Shown: piece by piece, positions 44,083 through 53,404 of the stretch
Layout: each line of letters begins with the position of its first letter
Position numbering within the stretch: position 1 is the stretch's first letter
From: Clostridiales bacterium
GTDB lineage: Bacteria; Bacillota; Clostridia; Saccharofermentanales; Saccharofermentanaceae
DNA length: 64,000 nucleotides
Assembly: GCA_017962145.1 (NCBI GenBank)
Contig: JAGCVX010000026.1
Span: 43,966 to 107,965 of the forward strand
Direction of reading: 5' to 3'
Program-made: the position numbers and the translations under genes
The notes under the pieces: generated by a model
Database searches by the model: none
What the model saw: only the letters and a program-made list of their open reading frames with translations
Told to the model about the DNA's origin: nothing

Positions 44083-46221
44083 TTACGGATTCTCGATACG
44101 GATATTCGTCAACGCCACCTGGTCGCCTGTAAGCGCGACATAGATCGCTTCCTTTCCATCTAATACGGTCGTAATATTCTTGACGAAAATACCTAAGTTT
44201 TCCGTAGTGACCGTGATGGTATCGCCTTTCCGCTCGAAATGCACTGTAACGTCGAAGCCTTCTTTATTCGTCTTCTTCCAGTCATCCCAGTTATGGAAAT
44301 CCTCTGTCTTGGTGACGATCAGTTTATTCTCTGCCAGATTCTCCCCGTGCCAGTTCTCTCCATCGAGGCGGATCAGGGCATATTCTCTATAATCACCGCC
44401 GTTGATCTTACCGTCTTCGGAATTGAAAAGAACGACATATGGGCAGTGCCAGATCAGACGGGCTGTCGGAAGGCTTTCGGTATGAAACTTAATCGTAAGA
44501 CCGTCCGTGATCGGGATGCCGGCCGTCGAAGCCATTCGGAAGCCATCGATCTGCACATTCGGAACATCCCCCTCCGGACCCTTGATAAAGTTCACGGGCT
44601 CGGCGATTCGAGCGATATAATCGAGCGGTTTGAATTCCTTTTCCTTATTGATCGAAACGTTTGTGATATGGCAGTTCTCGCCGGTCAGACCGATATAGGT
44701 ATAGCGCGTATTATCCGGAAGCGCGATCGTGATCTCCACGGTCTTCTTTCCGTCATCGATGCGGATCAGGGCATGATCCTTGATACGGACCGCGTCGACC
44801 TTATACTTCTTTCCGTTCATACTCATCGGAAGCACGTGGGATTTCGCATCACCGGAAGATGATTTCTTGATCACGTTGGTCTTCATCTTTCTTGCTCCCT
44901 TGCACTCCGTCTTTCCGTCAAAACGGATCTCACCGAACTCAAAGTAGTTCAGTTCCCGCATGGCGATCTCATCCTTATGTACACGGCCGTCAAGCGAATC
45001 GAAAAGGATGATCGTCGGCGCGTCGCCTCTTCCGAATTCTTCGTTTTCTGAATAATAATCCATCTCGATACGCGTCATGGCAGGTATCACGAGAATACCT
45101 TCCGAGATCTCGCTGCGGTATGCATCGCAGTGCAGCTCGCTCTTTCCGGAAAGCTCCTGCACCGTAGTTCTTTCCTTCATCTGATATTCGGTATCCAGAT
45201 CGATGATGTGCTGCATGATATTCGCGACTTCCGGATCGAACTGCGTGCCGGCATTCTTCACGATCTCTTCTCTTACCAGCTGTTGCGGGATCGCGTCACG
45301 GTAACTTCTCGTGGAAGTCATGGCATCGTAAGCATCCGCGACCGCGATGATGCGTGCGATCTCCGGAATATCTTCTCCTTTGAGCTTGTCCGGATAGCCT
45401 TTACCGTCGTAGCGCTCGTGATGGAAATGCGCGCCGATGCTTAAGTACGGATACTCGCTGATACTCGACAGGATCTGGTTACCTAAAACCGGATGCTGCT
45501 TGATCGCTTCGTACTCTTCGTCGGTCAGCTTACCTTTTTTGTTGATGATCGCGTCGGAAATACCGATCTTGCCTACATCGTGCAAAAGGGCGGTGTAGTA
45601 GATCTTGTAGCACTCTTCGTCGCTCTTTCCCATCGCACGGGCGATCTTTTCGGAATACTCCGCCACACGCATGGAATGTCCGTGAGAATAGGCATCTTTC
45701 GCATCGATCGCGTTTACAAGAGCCGTCGCGGTCTGTTCGAACAGTCTCTGGGAAAGTTTCTGCTGTTGCTTTAAGTAATTGATCTCGATCGTCTGGAAAT
45801 AGTCGATCTGCTTACTTCTTCGATAGATCAGCGTCATGACGACGATCGTGAAAATGCTTCCGAAAAGGCCGGGAATACTGGACAGATTCTGTCGAACCAG
45901 GATACCCACGATCAGGATCGGGATCTGTGCCAGCATGATCGCCAGCGAAGTATAATATCCGCGTTTTTTGAAGATCACGACGATGAAGATCAGAAGCATA
46001 TTCGCAAGCGAAGAAAATACGCCTGCAAAAGACGACAACGGCAGCCTGTTTTCTTTGAGCTGGATCACGCCGGTCGATCTTGAAGCCAATAAAGTAAACA
46101 CATAGGCGATCGCATAAAGAACCAGGAGCATGATAAACATCAACGTCGCCTGTCTCTTCTCAGCTTTGCGTTTTTCCATACCCTGCTGCTGATTTTCGGA
46201 AAGATTTCTCTTTTCGTTCAT
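44083..46221 (-). CDS. membrane HD-GYP protein with C-terminal beta-sandwich domains
   Basis: 712 aa. Four membrane helices at about 27-47, 64-85, 92-112 and 119-138, then an HD-GYP domain (about 165-345) with YSHGHSMRVAEYSEKIA, LLHDVGKIGISDAI (HD at about 214) and HHERYDGKGYPDKLKGEDIP; the GYP motif is intact. Such enzymes usually cleave cyclic di-GMP. From about residue 370 it has beta-rich, jelly-roll-like segments (FDSLDGRVHKDEIAMREL, YTYIGLTGENCHITNVSI, FNSEDGKINGGDYREYALI, IYVALTGDQVALTNIRIE) that look like two copies of a beta-sandwich. They should be cytoplasmic; their ligand is unknown. The start is at 46221 with GGGGGA upstream. Confidence 0.85.
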   Translation of the reverse strand: MNEKRNLSENQQQGMEKRKAEKRQATLMFIMLLVLYAIAYVFTLLASRSTGVIQLKENRLPLSSFAGVFSSLANMLLIFIVVIFKKRGYYTSLAIMLAQIPILIVGILVRQNLSSIPGLFGSIFTIVVMTLIYRRSKQIDYFQTIEINYLKQQQKLSQRLFEQTATALVNAIDAKDAYSHGHSMRVAEYSEKIARAMGKSDEECYKIYYTALLHDVGKIGISDAIINKKGKLTDEEYEAIKQHPVLGNQILSSISEYPYLSIGAHFHHERYDGKGYPDKLKGEDIPEIARIIAVADAYDAMTSTRSYRDAIPQQLVREEIVKNAGTQFDPEVANIMQHIIDLDTEYQMKERTTVQELSGKSELHCDAYRSEISEGILVIPAMTRIEMDYYSENEEFGRGDAPTIILFDSLDGRVHKDEIAMRELNYFEFGEIRFDGKTECKGARKMKTNVIKKSSSGDAKSHVLPMSMNGKKYKVDAVRIKDHALIRIDDGKKTVEITIALPDNTRYTYIGLTGENCHITNVSINKEKEFKPLDYIARIAEPVNFIKGPEGDVPNVQIDGFRMASTAGIPITDGLTIKFHTESLPTARLIWHCPYVVLFNSEDGKINGGDYREYALIRLDGENWHGENLAENKLIVTKTEDFHNWDDWKKTNKEGFDVTVHFERKGDTITVTTENLGIFVKNITTVLDGKEAIYVALTGDQVALTNIRIENP

Positions 46222-46372
46222 ATATATCCCCCGGGAGCCACCCCACGCAGCACATGCCTGCTGATAATACTTTCATATTTCCATCCATTATAAAGATATT
46301 TATAAAACGAATAAAAAACGCAAATTTAATCTTTTGTGAACAAATCAGCATTTCCCCGGGAAATAAAAAAAA

Positions 46373-46399
46373 GCCGGCAGGGGGTCGCATCCTGCCGGC
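46373..46399 (-). terminator. terminator downstream of the GH16 gene
   Basis: 9-bp perfect arms GCCGGCAGG and CCTGCCGGC with a 9-nt loop, followed by eight T on the minus strand. Confidence 0.92.
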
Positions 46400-46416
46400 C
46401 GGATATAGTGAGAAGG

Positions 46417-47832
46417 TTACGCAGAGATCTCCTCCACACGAACATTTGTGATGTAGATCGTTGCCGTATGGCCCCTCTTACCCATATTGAACTCGAGACG
46501 TCCGTTGTTATCGTCCTTCTCGGTCATATCAAACTCAAACTCGAAAGTCTGCCACTCGGTTCCGAACTCGATGACCGTATCCGGAAAGTAGCGGATCCAG
46601 CCTGCATTCGGCGCGGATACGCAGACGATGCAGTCTCGGTCCTCATCCGCCTTGATATCGAATGTGATCTTATACTTATGACCTTTGCGCATCGGAAGAT
46701 CCGGCTGCACAAGCTGTACGGAATACTCTTCTGTACCGCAGTTGGTGGAAGAGATCACGATCATGCCGTCCTTGATCTCTGCCTGGCCCTCACCGCCGTT
46801 AAACAACAGGAACTTCCAGTCCAGATCATCAGTTAAGTCCTCGTCCTCGGTAAATGCACCGTTACGGATAAAGTTTCCATCAGCGAGCGGCTCGCGGAAC
46901 GGCTTTTCCGGCTTGCTGACATTCGTGTCATAGGAAGGCTTCTGATAAACACGTACATAATCGATCTCAAATTCCGCCTTGGAAAAATCGGTCGTTGCGT
47001 CCGGATTACCCGGCCAGTTACCGCCGACTGCAAGGTTCATCTGTACAAAGAAAGGCTGATCGAAAGGTGCCGGATACGGCTTTTCGTCTTCGCCCTGAAC
47101 CGCTGTGAACCAGTCATTTACAGTCAGGACCAGCTCGCCGTCCGTATAAAATCGCATCTCGCCCGGTTCCCACTCGACAGAATACTCGTGGAACTTTGCG
47201 GAGAAACTCTCATCTGCGGTCTTTTCGATCGTACCCTGCTGCTCACCGTGCGGCTCACCATAGTGGATCGTCGAATACGAGATCGTCGTATCATTTCCCA
47301 AAGACTCCATGATGTCGATCTCGCCGCACTTCGGCCACTGACCGTAGTAGGACTCGTCCTTCGGCATCATCCAGATTGCCGGCCACAGGCCCTGACCCTC
47401 CGGGACCTTTGCCGAAACAACGACTTTACCATACAGGAAATCCGTCTTATTCTGTCCTGTGACCTTACCGGATGTGTAATACTCCTTACCATCCTTTTCG
47501 GTCTTGATCGCCTTTAAAACCAGCTTTCCGTCGCGAACAAACACATTGTCCGTAGAAGTGGTATACTCCTGCAGCTCGTTGTTCGTCCAGCCCGGTTCAT
47601 GCGGCTCATAGTTCCATTTACTCTCATCCATGGCATCGCCGTCAAACTCATCGCTCCAAAGAAGGTTATATCCTTCGAGCTCCGGAGTCTCGGTCTTCGC
47701 CTGGCTCTCTACTGCGCTGTCGGATGGTACTGCCGAAGATCCCGCAGTAGTCGCATCACTCTTTTTACAACCGGCAAGTGAGATCAGCATCACACATGCC
47801 GCACCCCATGCCAAAAGTCTTCTCTTTTTCAT
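46417..47832 (-). CDS. GH16 family beta-glucanase-type lipoprotein with C-terminal CBM
   Basis: 471 aa from ATG 47832 (MKKRRLLAWG) with AAGGAGG; the earlier frame opening at 47910 has no ribosome site. Lipobox SLAGC, Cys about 21. Catalytic domain (about 55-305): WSDEFDGDAMDESKWNYE, GLWPAIWMMP and the active-site motif EIDIMES (about 174, ExDxxE with nucleophile and acid/base), then DQPFFVQMNLAVGGNWPG. The C-terminal about 150 residues (NGAFTEDEDLTDDLDWKF and TFEFEFDMTEKD) match a CBM4/9 beta-sandwich. Expected substrates are beta-1,3(-1,4)-glucans; which one is not decidable here. The divergent AraC gene is a likely regulator. Confidence 0.94.
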   Translation of the reverse strand: MKKRRLLAWGAACVMLISLAGCKKSDATTAGSSAVPSDSAVESQAKTETPELEGYNLLWSDEFDGDAMDESKWNYEPHEPGWTNNELQEYTTSTDNVFVRDGKLVLKAIKTEKDGKEYYTSGKVTGQNKTDFLYGKVVVSAKVPEGQGLWPAIWMMPKDESYYGQWPKCGEIDIMESLGNDTTISYSTIHYGEPHGEQQGTIEKTADESFSAKFHEYSVEWEPGEMRFYTDGELVLTVNDWFTAVQGEDEKPYPAPFDQPFFVQMNLAVGGNWPGNPDATTDFSKAEFEIDYVRVYQKPSYDTNVSKPEKPFREPLADGNFIRNGAFTEDEDLTDDLDWKFLLFNGGEGQAEIKDGMIVISSTNCGTEEYSVQLVQPDLPMRKGHKYKITFDIKADEDRDCIVCVSAPNAGWIRYFPDTVIEFGTEWQTFEFEFDMTEKDDNNGRLEFNMGKRGHTATIYITNVRVEEISA

Positions 47833-47929
47833 GTTTGCCTCCTTCTCACATGATCTTTTCACTCTAAGACAAACATAACAAGAAACGCTCTTTCGATATT
47901 GCCTTTTCATGCTTTAATTTTCGTTTTCG

Positions 47930-47938
47930 TGCTATAAT
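47930..47938 (+). promoter_or_regulatory. extended -10 promoter of the AraC regulator
   Basis: TGCTATAAT, an extended -10, about 45 bp before the ATG at 47983. No convincing -35 is needed for this class. Confidence 0.6.
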
Positions 47939-47982
47939 GCAATTGGATATGAAATGTTTATCGCCGATTTTTGAGGAAGAAT

Positions 47983-48720
47983 ATGCCACAAGCGAAAAAG
48001 AAGATCTCCTATCAGGAATTCCTGCACCGTGAATACGAGAGTTTTCACGCGCCGCTTGAACCCGAGATCGACTTTTACGAAACGATCCGGACCGGTAACC
48101 TTCCGAAGCTCAAGACACTTCTTAAAGAACCATTCCATCAAAAAGAAGGATTCGGCACACTTTCCAGAGATTCTCTTCAAAACCTCAAGTACCACCTGAC
48201 GATCACGGTTGCCCTTGTTGCGCGCTACTGTATCTCAAGCGGCATGAGTCTTGCAGAAGCCTACAGTCTCAGCGACTACTATATACGGCAGGCGGATGAA
48301 GCATCCACGCCATCCGAGATCTCGGATATTCACGACGACATGTGCCTTGCGTATACTTCCCTCATGGCGCACGCCAGCGAAGTACGCGTTCCCTCGAAAG
48401 TGATCAGCATCGCGATCAACTACATCTACGAACACCTGCATACGCGCATCACGATGGACGTTCTGTGCCGCGTGACCAACCTCTCGCCTTCCCACCTTTC
48501 GAGGCGGTTTAAGAACGAGACCGGGTATTCGATCAGTAAATATATTCTCAATAAAAAACTGGAGACCGCCAAAGCCATGCTCGTCTCGTCCGACTATTCG
48601 ATCGCCGAGATCTCCGCATCGCTGGCATTCCCCAGCCAGAGTTATTTCACGAACCTTCTGAAAAAGGACTGTGGCCTGACACCGAAACAGTTCCGAGACC
48701 AGGCAGGTATTCTCCTTTAA
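47983..48720 (+). CDS. AraC-family transcriptional regulator
   Basis: 245 aa from ATG 47983 (MPQAKKKISYQEF), GAGGA 7 nt upstream. The C-terminal about 100 residues are a double helix-turn-helix: INYIYEHLHTRITMDVLCRVTNLSPSHLSRRFKNETGYSISKYI, then DYSIAEISASLAFPSQSYFTNLLKKDCGLTPKQFR (both read in pieces), typical AraC. The N-terminal 140 residues (YEFHRE/FYETIRTGNLPKLKTLL) are a helical domain seen in other clostridial AraC proteins rather than a cupin. It points away from the GH16 gene, so it may control sugar-polymer use. Its stop overlaps the thioesterase stop by 4 nt. Confidence 0.88.
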   Translation: MPQAKKKISYQEFLHREYESFHAPLEPEIDFYETIRTGNLPKLKTLLKEPFHQKEGFGTLSRDSLQNLKYHLTITVALVARYCISSGMSLAEAYSLSDYYIRQADEASTPSEISDIHDDMCLAYTSLMAHASEVRVPSKVISIAINYIYEHLHTRITMDVLCRVTNLSPSHLSRRFKNETGYSISKYILNKKLETAKAMLVSSDYSIAEISASLAFPSQSYFTNLLKKDCGLTPKQFRDQAGILL

Positions 48721-49142
48721 TTCTCTTCGACTTGATTTCCGGAAAGTGCTGCGTAAAACTCAGGGCACTCTTTTTCAAGGCGTACCGGACGGCCTTCGCG
48801 GTTCAGGAAACAATGCTCGGATCCGGCCTGGCAGACGATCTTTCCTTCCTCATTTTTCATCACATATTCGAGCTGAAGGCGCACGCCCTTGATATTTCGA
48901 ATCAGTACCTCGATGGTAACCACATCCGGATACGTGGTGCTTCCCTTATAGTGCACATCGATGGAGGTCACCGGCGAGATGATGCCGCTTTCTTCGAGTT
49001 TGGCATAATCCCATCCCAGCTTGGAAAGATAATCGATTCTCGCTTCTTCCATCCAGCGCACGTAGTTTGAATGGTGGGTAATGCCCATCTTGTCTGTCTC
49101 ATAATACTGCACCTGATGAATATAGGGTGTGATCTCTACCAT
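48717..49142 (-). CDS. acyl-CoA thioesterase, hot-dog fold (4HBT/YbgC-like)
   Basis: 141 aa from ATG 49142 (MVEITPYIHQVQYYETDKMG), GGGAGG upstream. The motif YYETDKMGITHHSNYVRWMEEARIDYL is the hot-dog active-site segment (Asp and Thr/His) of 4-hydroxybenzoyl-CoA thioesterase relatives. SIDVHYKGSTTYPDVVTIEV and QAGSEHCFLNREGRPV fit the second half. It would release acyl groups from CoA. It converges with the AraC gene. Confidence 0.9.
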   Translation of the reverse strand: MVEITPYIHQVQYYETDKMGITHHSNYVRWMEEARIDYLSKLGWDYAKLEESGIISPVTSIDVHYKGSTTYPDVVTIEVLIRNIKGVRLQLEYVMKNEEGKIVCQAGSEHCFLNREGRPVRLEKECPEFYAALSGNQVEEN

Positions 49143-49260
49143 GTTTTCCTCCCACACCGTCCCCATCTTCGAAACGGTGGTTTTCTTTCTTCGTCAGGTT
49201 CCTTGCCTGACACTATCTCTACTATTTTTACCTATTTCCCATATAGAATCAAGCATAAAA

Positions 49261-49290
49261 AGAGGGCCGTCCCGATTGGGACAGCCCTCT
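49261..49290 (-). terminator. terminator downstream of the DUF4214 beta-helix gene
   Basis: 13-bp arms AGAGGGCCGTCCC and GGGACAGCCCTCT (one G-U pair), loop GATT, then TTTTTATGC on the minus strand. Confidence 0.9.
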
Positions 49291-49330
49291 GATCTTTTAC
49301 TGATCGAAGATTTGTGTCAGGACACGATCA

Positions 49331-51253
49331 TCAGATCGAACCTCTGTCGATACCGTACTGGTTGCAGATTGCTTCGAACTCAGGAGATGCTGCGAATCCG
49401 CGCATTACATCGAGACGAGTTGCATCTGTTGTCAGACGGCCCATCCAGTAAGCAAATCCTTCTGCTTCAGGAGCACGGCCCATGAATGTTCCGTACAGAG
49501 CTACGAGGAACTGCTCATCTGTAGCATTCTTAGCTGTGTACTCAGGAGACAGGAAGAAATCTCTTGCTACTTCAGCACCTGCTGCTTCGAGGTTGGTCAG
49601 CTTAAGAGCCCAGTACATCAGACCGTCTTCCTCAGGATCACGGCCGAGGCACTCGGTGTAGAGACGTGTGGCAAATGCCAGAGCCTTCTTGGAAGGAACA
49701 GTAGCCTTAGCATACTTCGCACCGGACTTAACGCCATAAGATGCGCAGAGGTTGCACCACTCTGGAGACTCGATGAATCCAGTAATAACATCGTCCTTTG
49801 TCATGCCGCCGTTCTTGAGCTGATCGAGCCAGAATGCATAACCTTCAGCATCCGGATCACGATCGAAGAATGTCTTGTAAACGATTCTCAGGAATTCTTC
49901 ATCGCTGAGGTTACGGCCATGGAATTCTTCACTGGTCAGGAAGAATCTAGCGCAGTCACCACCGGTGAGTTCACCACTGGAAACCTTACCTACCCAGAAA
50001 TCCTTACCGGCCTGCTCGGACTCACGACCGAGAGCTACGTTGTAAAGACGCTCTACGAAATCTGCAAAAGACGGATCCGAAGTCTTCGGCGCGTTGCTTA
50101 CGCCATAGGTTCCATCGGGGTTAGTAATTGGATAGTAGCCTGCAGCACAGTTTGCTTCTTCAACCGGCTTGGAGAAAACACCGCCGGAAATAAAACCGGA
50201 AACCGGGCTGTTGCCGGAACCATAAGCATAGGTTCCTACGTCTTTTGCGTTCTTGGATGTGAATGTACCGCCGGAGATGATTACCTTCGGAGCACCATTC
50301 GGATAACCGCAGTTATCAACTACGAGTGCGTCACCTGTCGGATAAGCACCCTTACCATAGTACTGATAGCCCTTCGCATCGCCTGTACCGTTCAGAGTAC
50401 CACCAACGATGGTAAGAGAACCGGACTTGATGTAAACAGCTGTTTCACCGGTAACTGTACCGCCGGAGATCGTCATATCACCGGAAGGGATATAAACGCC
50501 GATCGTGTTACTGGAGATCGTACCACCGGAAAGAGTCATCTTAACAGCATTCTTGTTCATACCGTTTGTAGAAAGACCAAAGAGGGCCGCGTTGATCGTA
50601 CCGCCGGTCATTGTGAAAGAACCGGAGCAGTCAGAGAATGCAACACCGTAACCGCTGGAATTGATCGTACCACCATTTACGTTGATGAACGGACCATTCT
50701 GGTTGAATGTGTAGAGAGCATAACCCTTGGTGTTCAGAGCGTTGATCGTACCACCGTTAACTGTGATACCACCTTCGTATACGGAAACTACGAAAGCAGA
50801 ACCGGATTCCAGCGTACCACTCTCAAGAGTGAAGAAACCGCAGGAAGCGTAGATACCGCTTGTAGCAACGTAAGAGAACTTACCGTTGGCAGCTGCAGAA
50901 CTATCTTTAACAGTAAAGGTAGCACCGCTTGTGATGGCCAGAACGTACATGCTCGTAGAAGTATCTGTGAGAACATGACCGTTGAGGTCGAGTGTGATGG
51001 ACTTATCAACATTCGGAAGACTTGTTACGGTACTATCCGCTGTAAGCGTGATCGTATCGCCAGCCTGAGCTGCGCTGAACGCTTCCGAAACGGTAGCATA
51101 CTCGGTGCCTCCGATTGCCGCAGCTCCACCTGCAGCACGGACCTTATTCAGAGATCCCAATCCTGCGCTTGCGCCCAGGAACAAGGACATCGACACCACT
51201 GCAGATGCAATGGACAGAAGTCGGCGTCCTTTCTTCGAATTAGAAAATATCAT
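49331..51253 (-). CDS. secreted beta-helix-like protein with C-terminal DUF4214-type module
   Basis: 640 aa, exported. Long signal peptide about 1-40 (ending KVRA). The body (about 45-385) is a beta-solenoid with repeated GGTI-type turns: VNGGTINALNTKG, MTGGTINAALFG, LSGGTISSNTIGVY, ISGGTVTGETAVY. The cap YYPITNPDGTYGV (about 375-388) follows, as in clostridial surface beta-helix proteins. The last about 240 residues hold four LYxxxxGR/DR-x-GxxxW repeats, DUF4214-type, ending CNQYGIDRG. They align closely with the C-terminus of the protein at 21117-23630. AAAGGAGG precedes the ATG. Probably a surface adhesin; carbohydrate-binding is possible. Confidence 0.87.
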   Translation of the reverse strand: MIFSNSKKGRRLLSIASAVVSMSLFLGASAGLGSLNKVRAAGGAAAIGGTEYATVSEAFSAAQAGDTITLTADSTVTSLPNVDKSITLDLNGHVLTDTSTSMYVLAITSGATFTVKDSSAAANGKFSYVATSGIYASCGFFTLESGTLESGSAFVVSVYEGGITVNGGTINALNTKGYALYTFNQNGPFINVNGGTINSSGYGVAFSDCSGSFTMTGGTINAALFGLSTNGMNKNAVKMTLSGGTISSNTIGVYIPSGDMTISGGTVTGETAVYIKSGSLTIVGGTLNGTGDAKGYQYYGKGAYPTGDALVVDNCGYPNGAPKVIISGGTFTSKNAKDVGTYAYGSGNSPVSGFISGGVFSKPVEEANCAAGYYPITNPDGTYGVSNAPKTSDPSFADFVERLYNVALGRESEQAGKDFWVGKVSSGELTGGDCARFFLTSEEFHGRNLSDEEFLRIVYKTFFDRDPDAEGYAFWLDQLKNGGMTKDDVITGFIESPEWCNLCASYGVKSGAKYAKATVPSKKALAFATRLYTECLGRDPEEDGLMYWALKLTNLEAAGAEVARDFFLSPEYTAKNATDEQFLVALYGTFMGRAPEAEGFAYWMGRLTTDATRLDVMRGFAASPEFEAICNQYGIDRGSI

Positions 51254-51360
51254 GATGGTTTCCTCCTTTAACCATATATAGCAACAATTTTGCTTCCTGC
51301 TTCCACATTACAGGAAAAGATTCGTACCCAAACCTCCTTCCCCGATAGATACACATATTT

Positions 51361-51389
51361 ATTCTACACGCGAAAAGGAAACTTTACAA
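51361..51389 (-). promoter_or_regulatory. promoter for the beta-helix DUF4214 gene
   Basis: TTGTAA, 17-bp spacer, TAGAAT on the minus strand, about 110 bp before the ATG. Confidence 0.5.
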
Positions 51390-51450
51390 TGCAATTTTAC
51401 ATTTTTTTATATGAGAAAGGTGATTTTTTTGTGAACGGCCTTTTATAAGA

Positions 51451-51493
51451 AAGACCTGTCCTCCGGGAGGGTACTCCACAGACAACAGGTCTT
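51451..51493 (-). terminator. terminator downstream of the flavodiiron gene
   Basis: 9-bp perfect arms AAGACCTGT and ACAGGTCTT, 25-nt loop with its own small hairpin (CTCC/GGAG), then TTTCTTAT on the minus strand. Confidence 0.7.
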
Positions 51494-51526
51494 TTCCGTT
51501 TTTATGGCCTTGTTTCGAAACCGATA

Positions 51527-53320
51527 TCATTCGATCGGTTCAAAATCTGCCGCTCCGTGTTTGCAGAGCGGGCACACGATATCGTCCGGCAGTTCGTCGC
51601 CCTCGTAGACATATCCGCAGACCTTGCAGACAAAGCCCTTCTTGCCTTCTGTCTCCGGCTTCGGCTTGACGTTCTTCTGATAATAGGTATAGGTCATGGT
51701 CTCCTTGTCGCTCAGGACGCGGGCCTCGGTGACCGAGCAGATGAACATGCCGTGAGTATCCAGATCCACATAGTCCTCGACCTTCAGGGACATAAAGGAG
51801 TTGATATACTTCGGCAGAAAGACCAGTCCGTTGTCCGAACGCAGGATATTCTCATAGTCCGCGAACTTATCGACGTTTCTTCCGCTCTGGAATCCGAAGT
51901 TCTCGAAAACCTTAAAAGGCGCCTCGACCGACAGGCAGTTGACGTTCATGACACCGGTCTGCTTGATGACATGGTGCGAGTAGTTCTGCTTGTTGATCGT
52001 TACCGCGATGCGGTTCGGAGTATTTGTCACCTGGGTCACGGTATTGACGATCAGGCCGTTGTCCTTCTTGCCGTCGTTCGAAGTTACGACATAAAGGCCG
52101 TATCCGATATTAAAGAGCGCCGTCAGGTCGTTCTTGTTCGCGGTATCTTCCTTCTGCGCGAGGTAATCCTGGCACAGTTCATTTGCCAGAGCCTCGACCT
52201 GCGCCTTCGACTCGTCGTTCAAAGCCGACATGATCTTGACGTTATTTTCGGTAAATGTCAGGTTCTTGCTCTTTTCGAACATCGTCTTCATGGTGCGGAT
52301 CGCCTGAGGCGCCCAGGAACCGTTCTCGATCATACCGATGGTCTTGTTCTGGAACTGTCTTTCCGTCAGGTGATGGATAAACTCACGCATAAACGGGAAA
52401 ACATCGGCGTTATAGGTCGTTGTCGCCAGAACGATCCTGCCGTAGCGGAACGCGTCCTCGACACACTCGGCCATGTCTTCTCTTGCCAGGTCATTGACCA
52501 CGACCTTCGGACAGCCGTTGCTCTTGAGCTTTTCCGCCAGCATCTCGACGGCTTTCTTCGTATGTCCGTAAACAGAGGTATAGAAGATCGCGATACCGTC
52601 GGACTCGACGCCGTAGGAAGACCAAGTGTCATAAAGCTTAAGATAAGGAGAAAGATCTCCGGTCAGGACCGGTCCGTGCAGCGGGCAGATCGTCTTGATC
52701 TCCAGGCCTGCCGCCTTCTTGAGGACTGCCTGGACCTGTGCGCCGTACTTTCCGACGATGCCGATATAGTAGCGGCGGGCCTCACATGCCCAGTCCTCTT
52801 CTACATCGAGCGCGCCGAATTTACCGAATCCGTCTGCCGAGAAAAGCACTTTATCGAAAGTATCGTAGGTCATGATGACTTCCGGCCAGTGCACCATCGG
52901 AGCCGCCACGAACTTCAGGACATGCTTTCCGAGAGGAAGCTCATCGCCCTCCCCGACCACGATACGGCGGTCTTCAAACTCGGTCCCGAAGAAATTCTTC
53001 ATCATGGTAAACGCCTTCTGGGAAGAAACGATCTGGGCATCCGGATAATTCTTCATGAAGTTCACGATATTGGCGGAGTGATCCGGCTCCATATGCTGGA
53101 CGACCAGGTAATCCGGTGCTTTTCCGGCCAGAGCCTTTTCCAGATTATCCAGCCACTCGTGTGTGAAATTCTGATCGACCGTATCCATGACCGCCACTTT
53201 ATAGTCCGCGATCACGTAGGAGTTATAGGCCATGCCGTTCGGCACGACGTACTGACCCTCGAAAAGGTCGATCTGATGGTCGTTTACGCCCACATATTTA
53301 ATGTCGTTACTGATAAACAT
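51527..53320 (-). CDS. flavodiiron protein with flavin-reductase and rubredoxin domains (FprA-like)
   Basis: 597 aa. Order: metallo-beta-lactamase-like diiron domain (1-250) with HMEPDHS (about 78) and VHWPE, a flavodoxin domain (about 255-395; YTSVYGHTKKAVEML), a flavin-reductase-like FMN domain (about 405-545; VVTSNDGKKDNGLIVNTVTQVT), and a C-terminal rubredoxin ([14 protein letters not shown] ... CPLCKHGAADFEPIE). It reduces O2 to water, or NO to N2O; which one is not decidable. Fusion of all electron-carrier domains allows direct NADH- or rubredoxin-linked flow. AAAGGGA precedes the ATG. It is part of an oxygen-defence gene group. Confidence 0.95.
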   Translation of the reverse strand: MFISNDIKYVGVNDHQIDLFEGQYVVPNGMAYNSYVIADYKVAVMDTVDQNFTHEWLDNLEKALAGKAPDYLVVQHMEPDHSANIVNFMKNYPDAQIVSSQKAFTMMKNFFGTEFEDRRIVVGEGDELPLGKHVLKFVAAPMVHWPEVIMTYDTFDKVLFSADGFGKFGALDVEEDWACEARRYYIGIVGKYGAQVQAVLKKAAGLEIKTICPLHGPVLTGDLSPYLKLYDTWSSYGVESDGIAIFYTSVYGHTKKAVEMLAEKLKSNGCPKVVVNDLAREDMAECVEDAFRYGRIVLATTTYNADVFPFMREFIHHLTERQFQNKTIGMIENGSWAPQAIRTMKTMFEKSKNLTFTENNVKIMSALNDESKAQVEALANELCQDYLAQKEDTANKNDLTALFNIGYGLYVVTSNDGKKDNGLIVNTVTQVTNTPNRIAVTINKQNYSHHVIKQTGVMNVNCLSVEAPFKVFENFGFQSGRNVDKFADYENILRSDNGLVFLPKYINSFMSLKVEDYVDLDTHGMFICSVTEARVLSDKETMTYTYYQKNVKPKPETEGKKGFVCKVCGYVYEGDELPDDIVCPLCKHGAADFEPIE

Positions 53321-53350
53321 AGAAATGTCCCTTTCTTAATGAAAAAATGA

Positions 53351-53378
53351 GCGCCCGAGAAAAGCTCTTTTCGGGCGC
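53351..53378 (-). terminator. terminator between rubrerythrin and flavodiiron genes
   Basis: 8-bp perfect arms GCGCCCGA and TCGGGCGC, 12-nt loop, then TCATTTTTT on the minus strand, inside the 84-bp gap. Probably partial, letting some rubrerythrin mRNA extend into the flavodiiron gene. Confidence 0.7.
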
Positions 53379-53404
53379 CCCGTAACCTTTTTCGTGCTTA
53401 TGGA

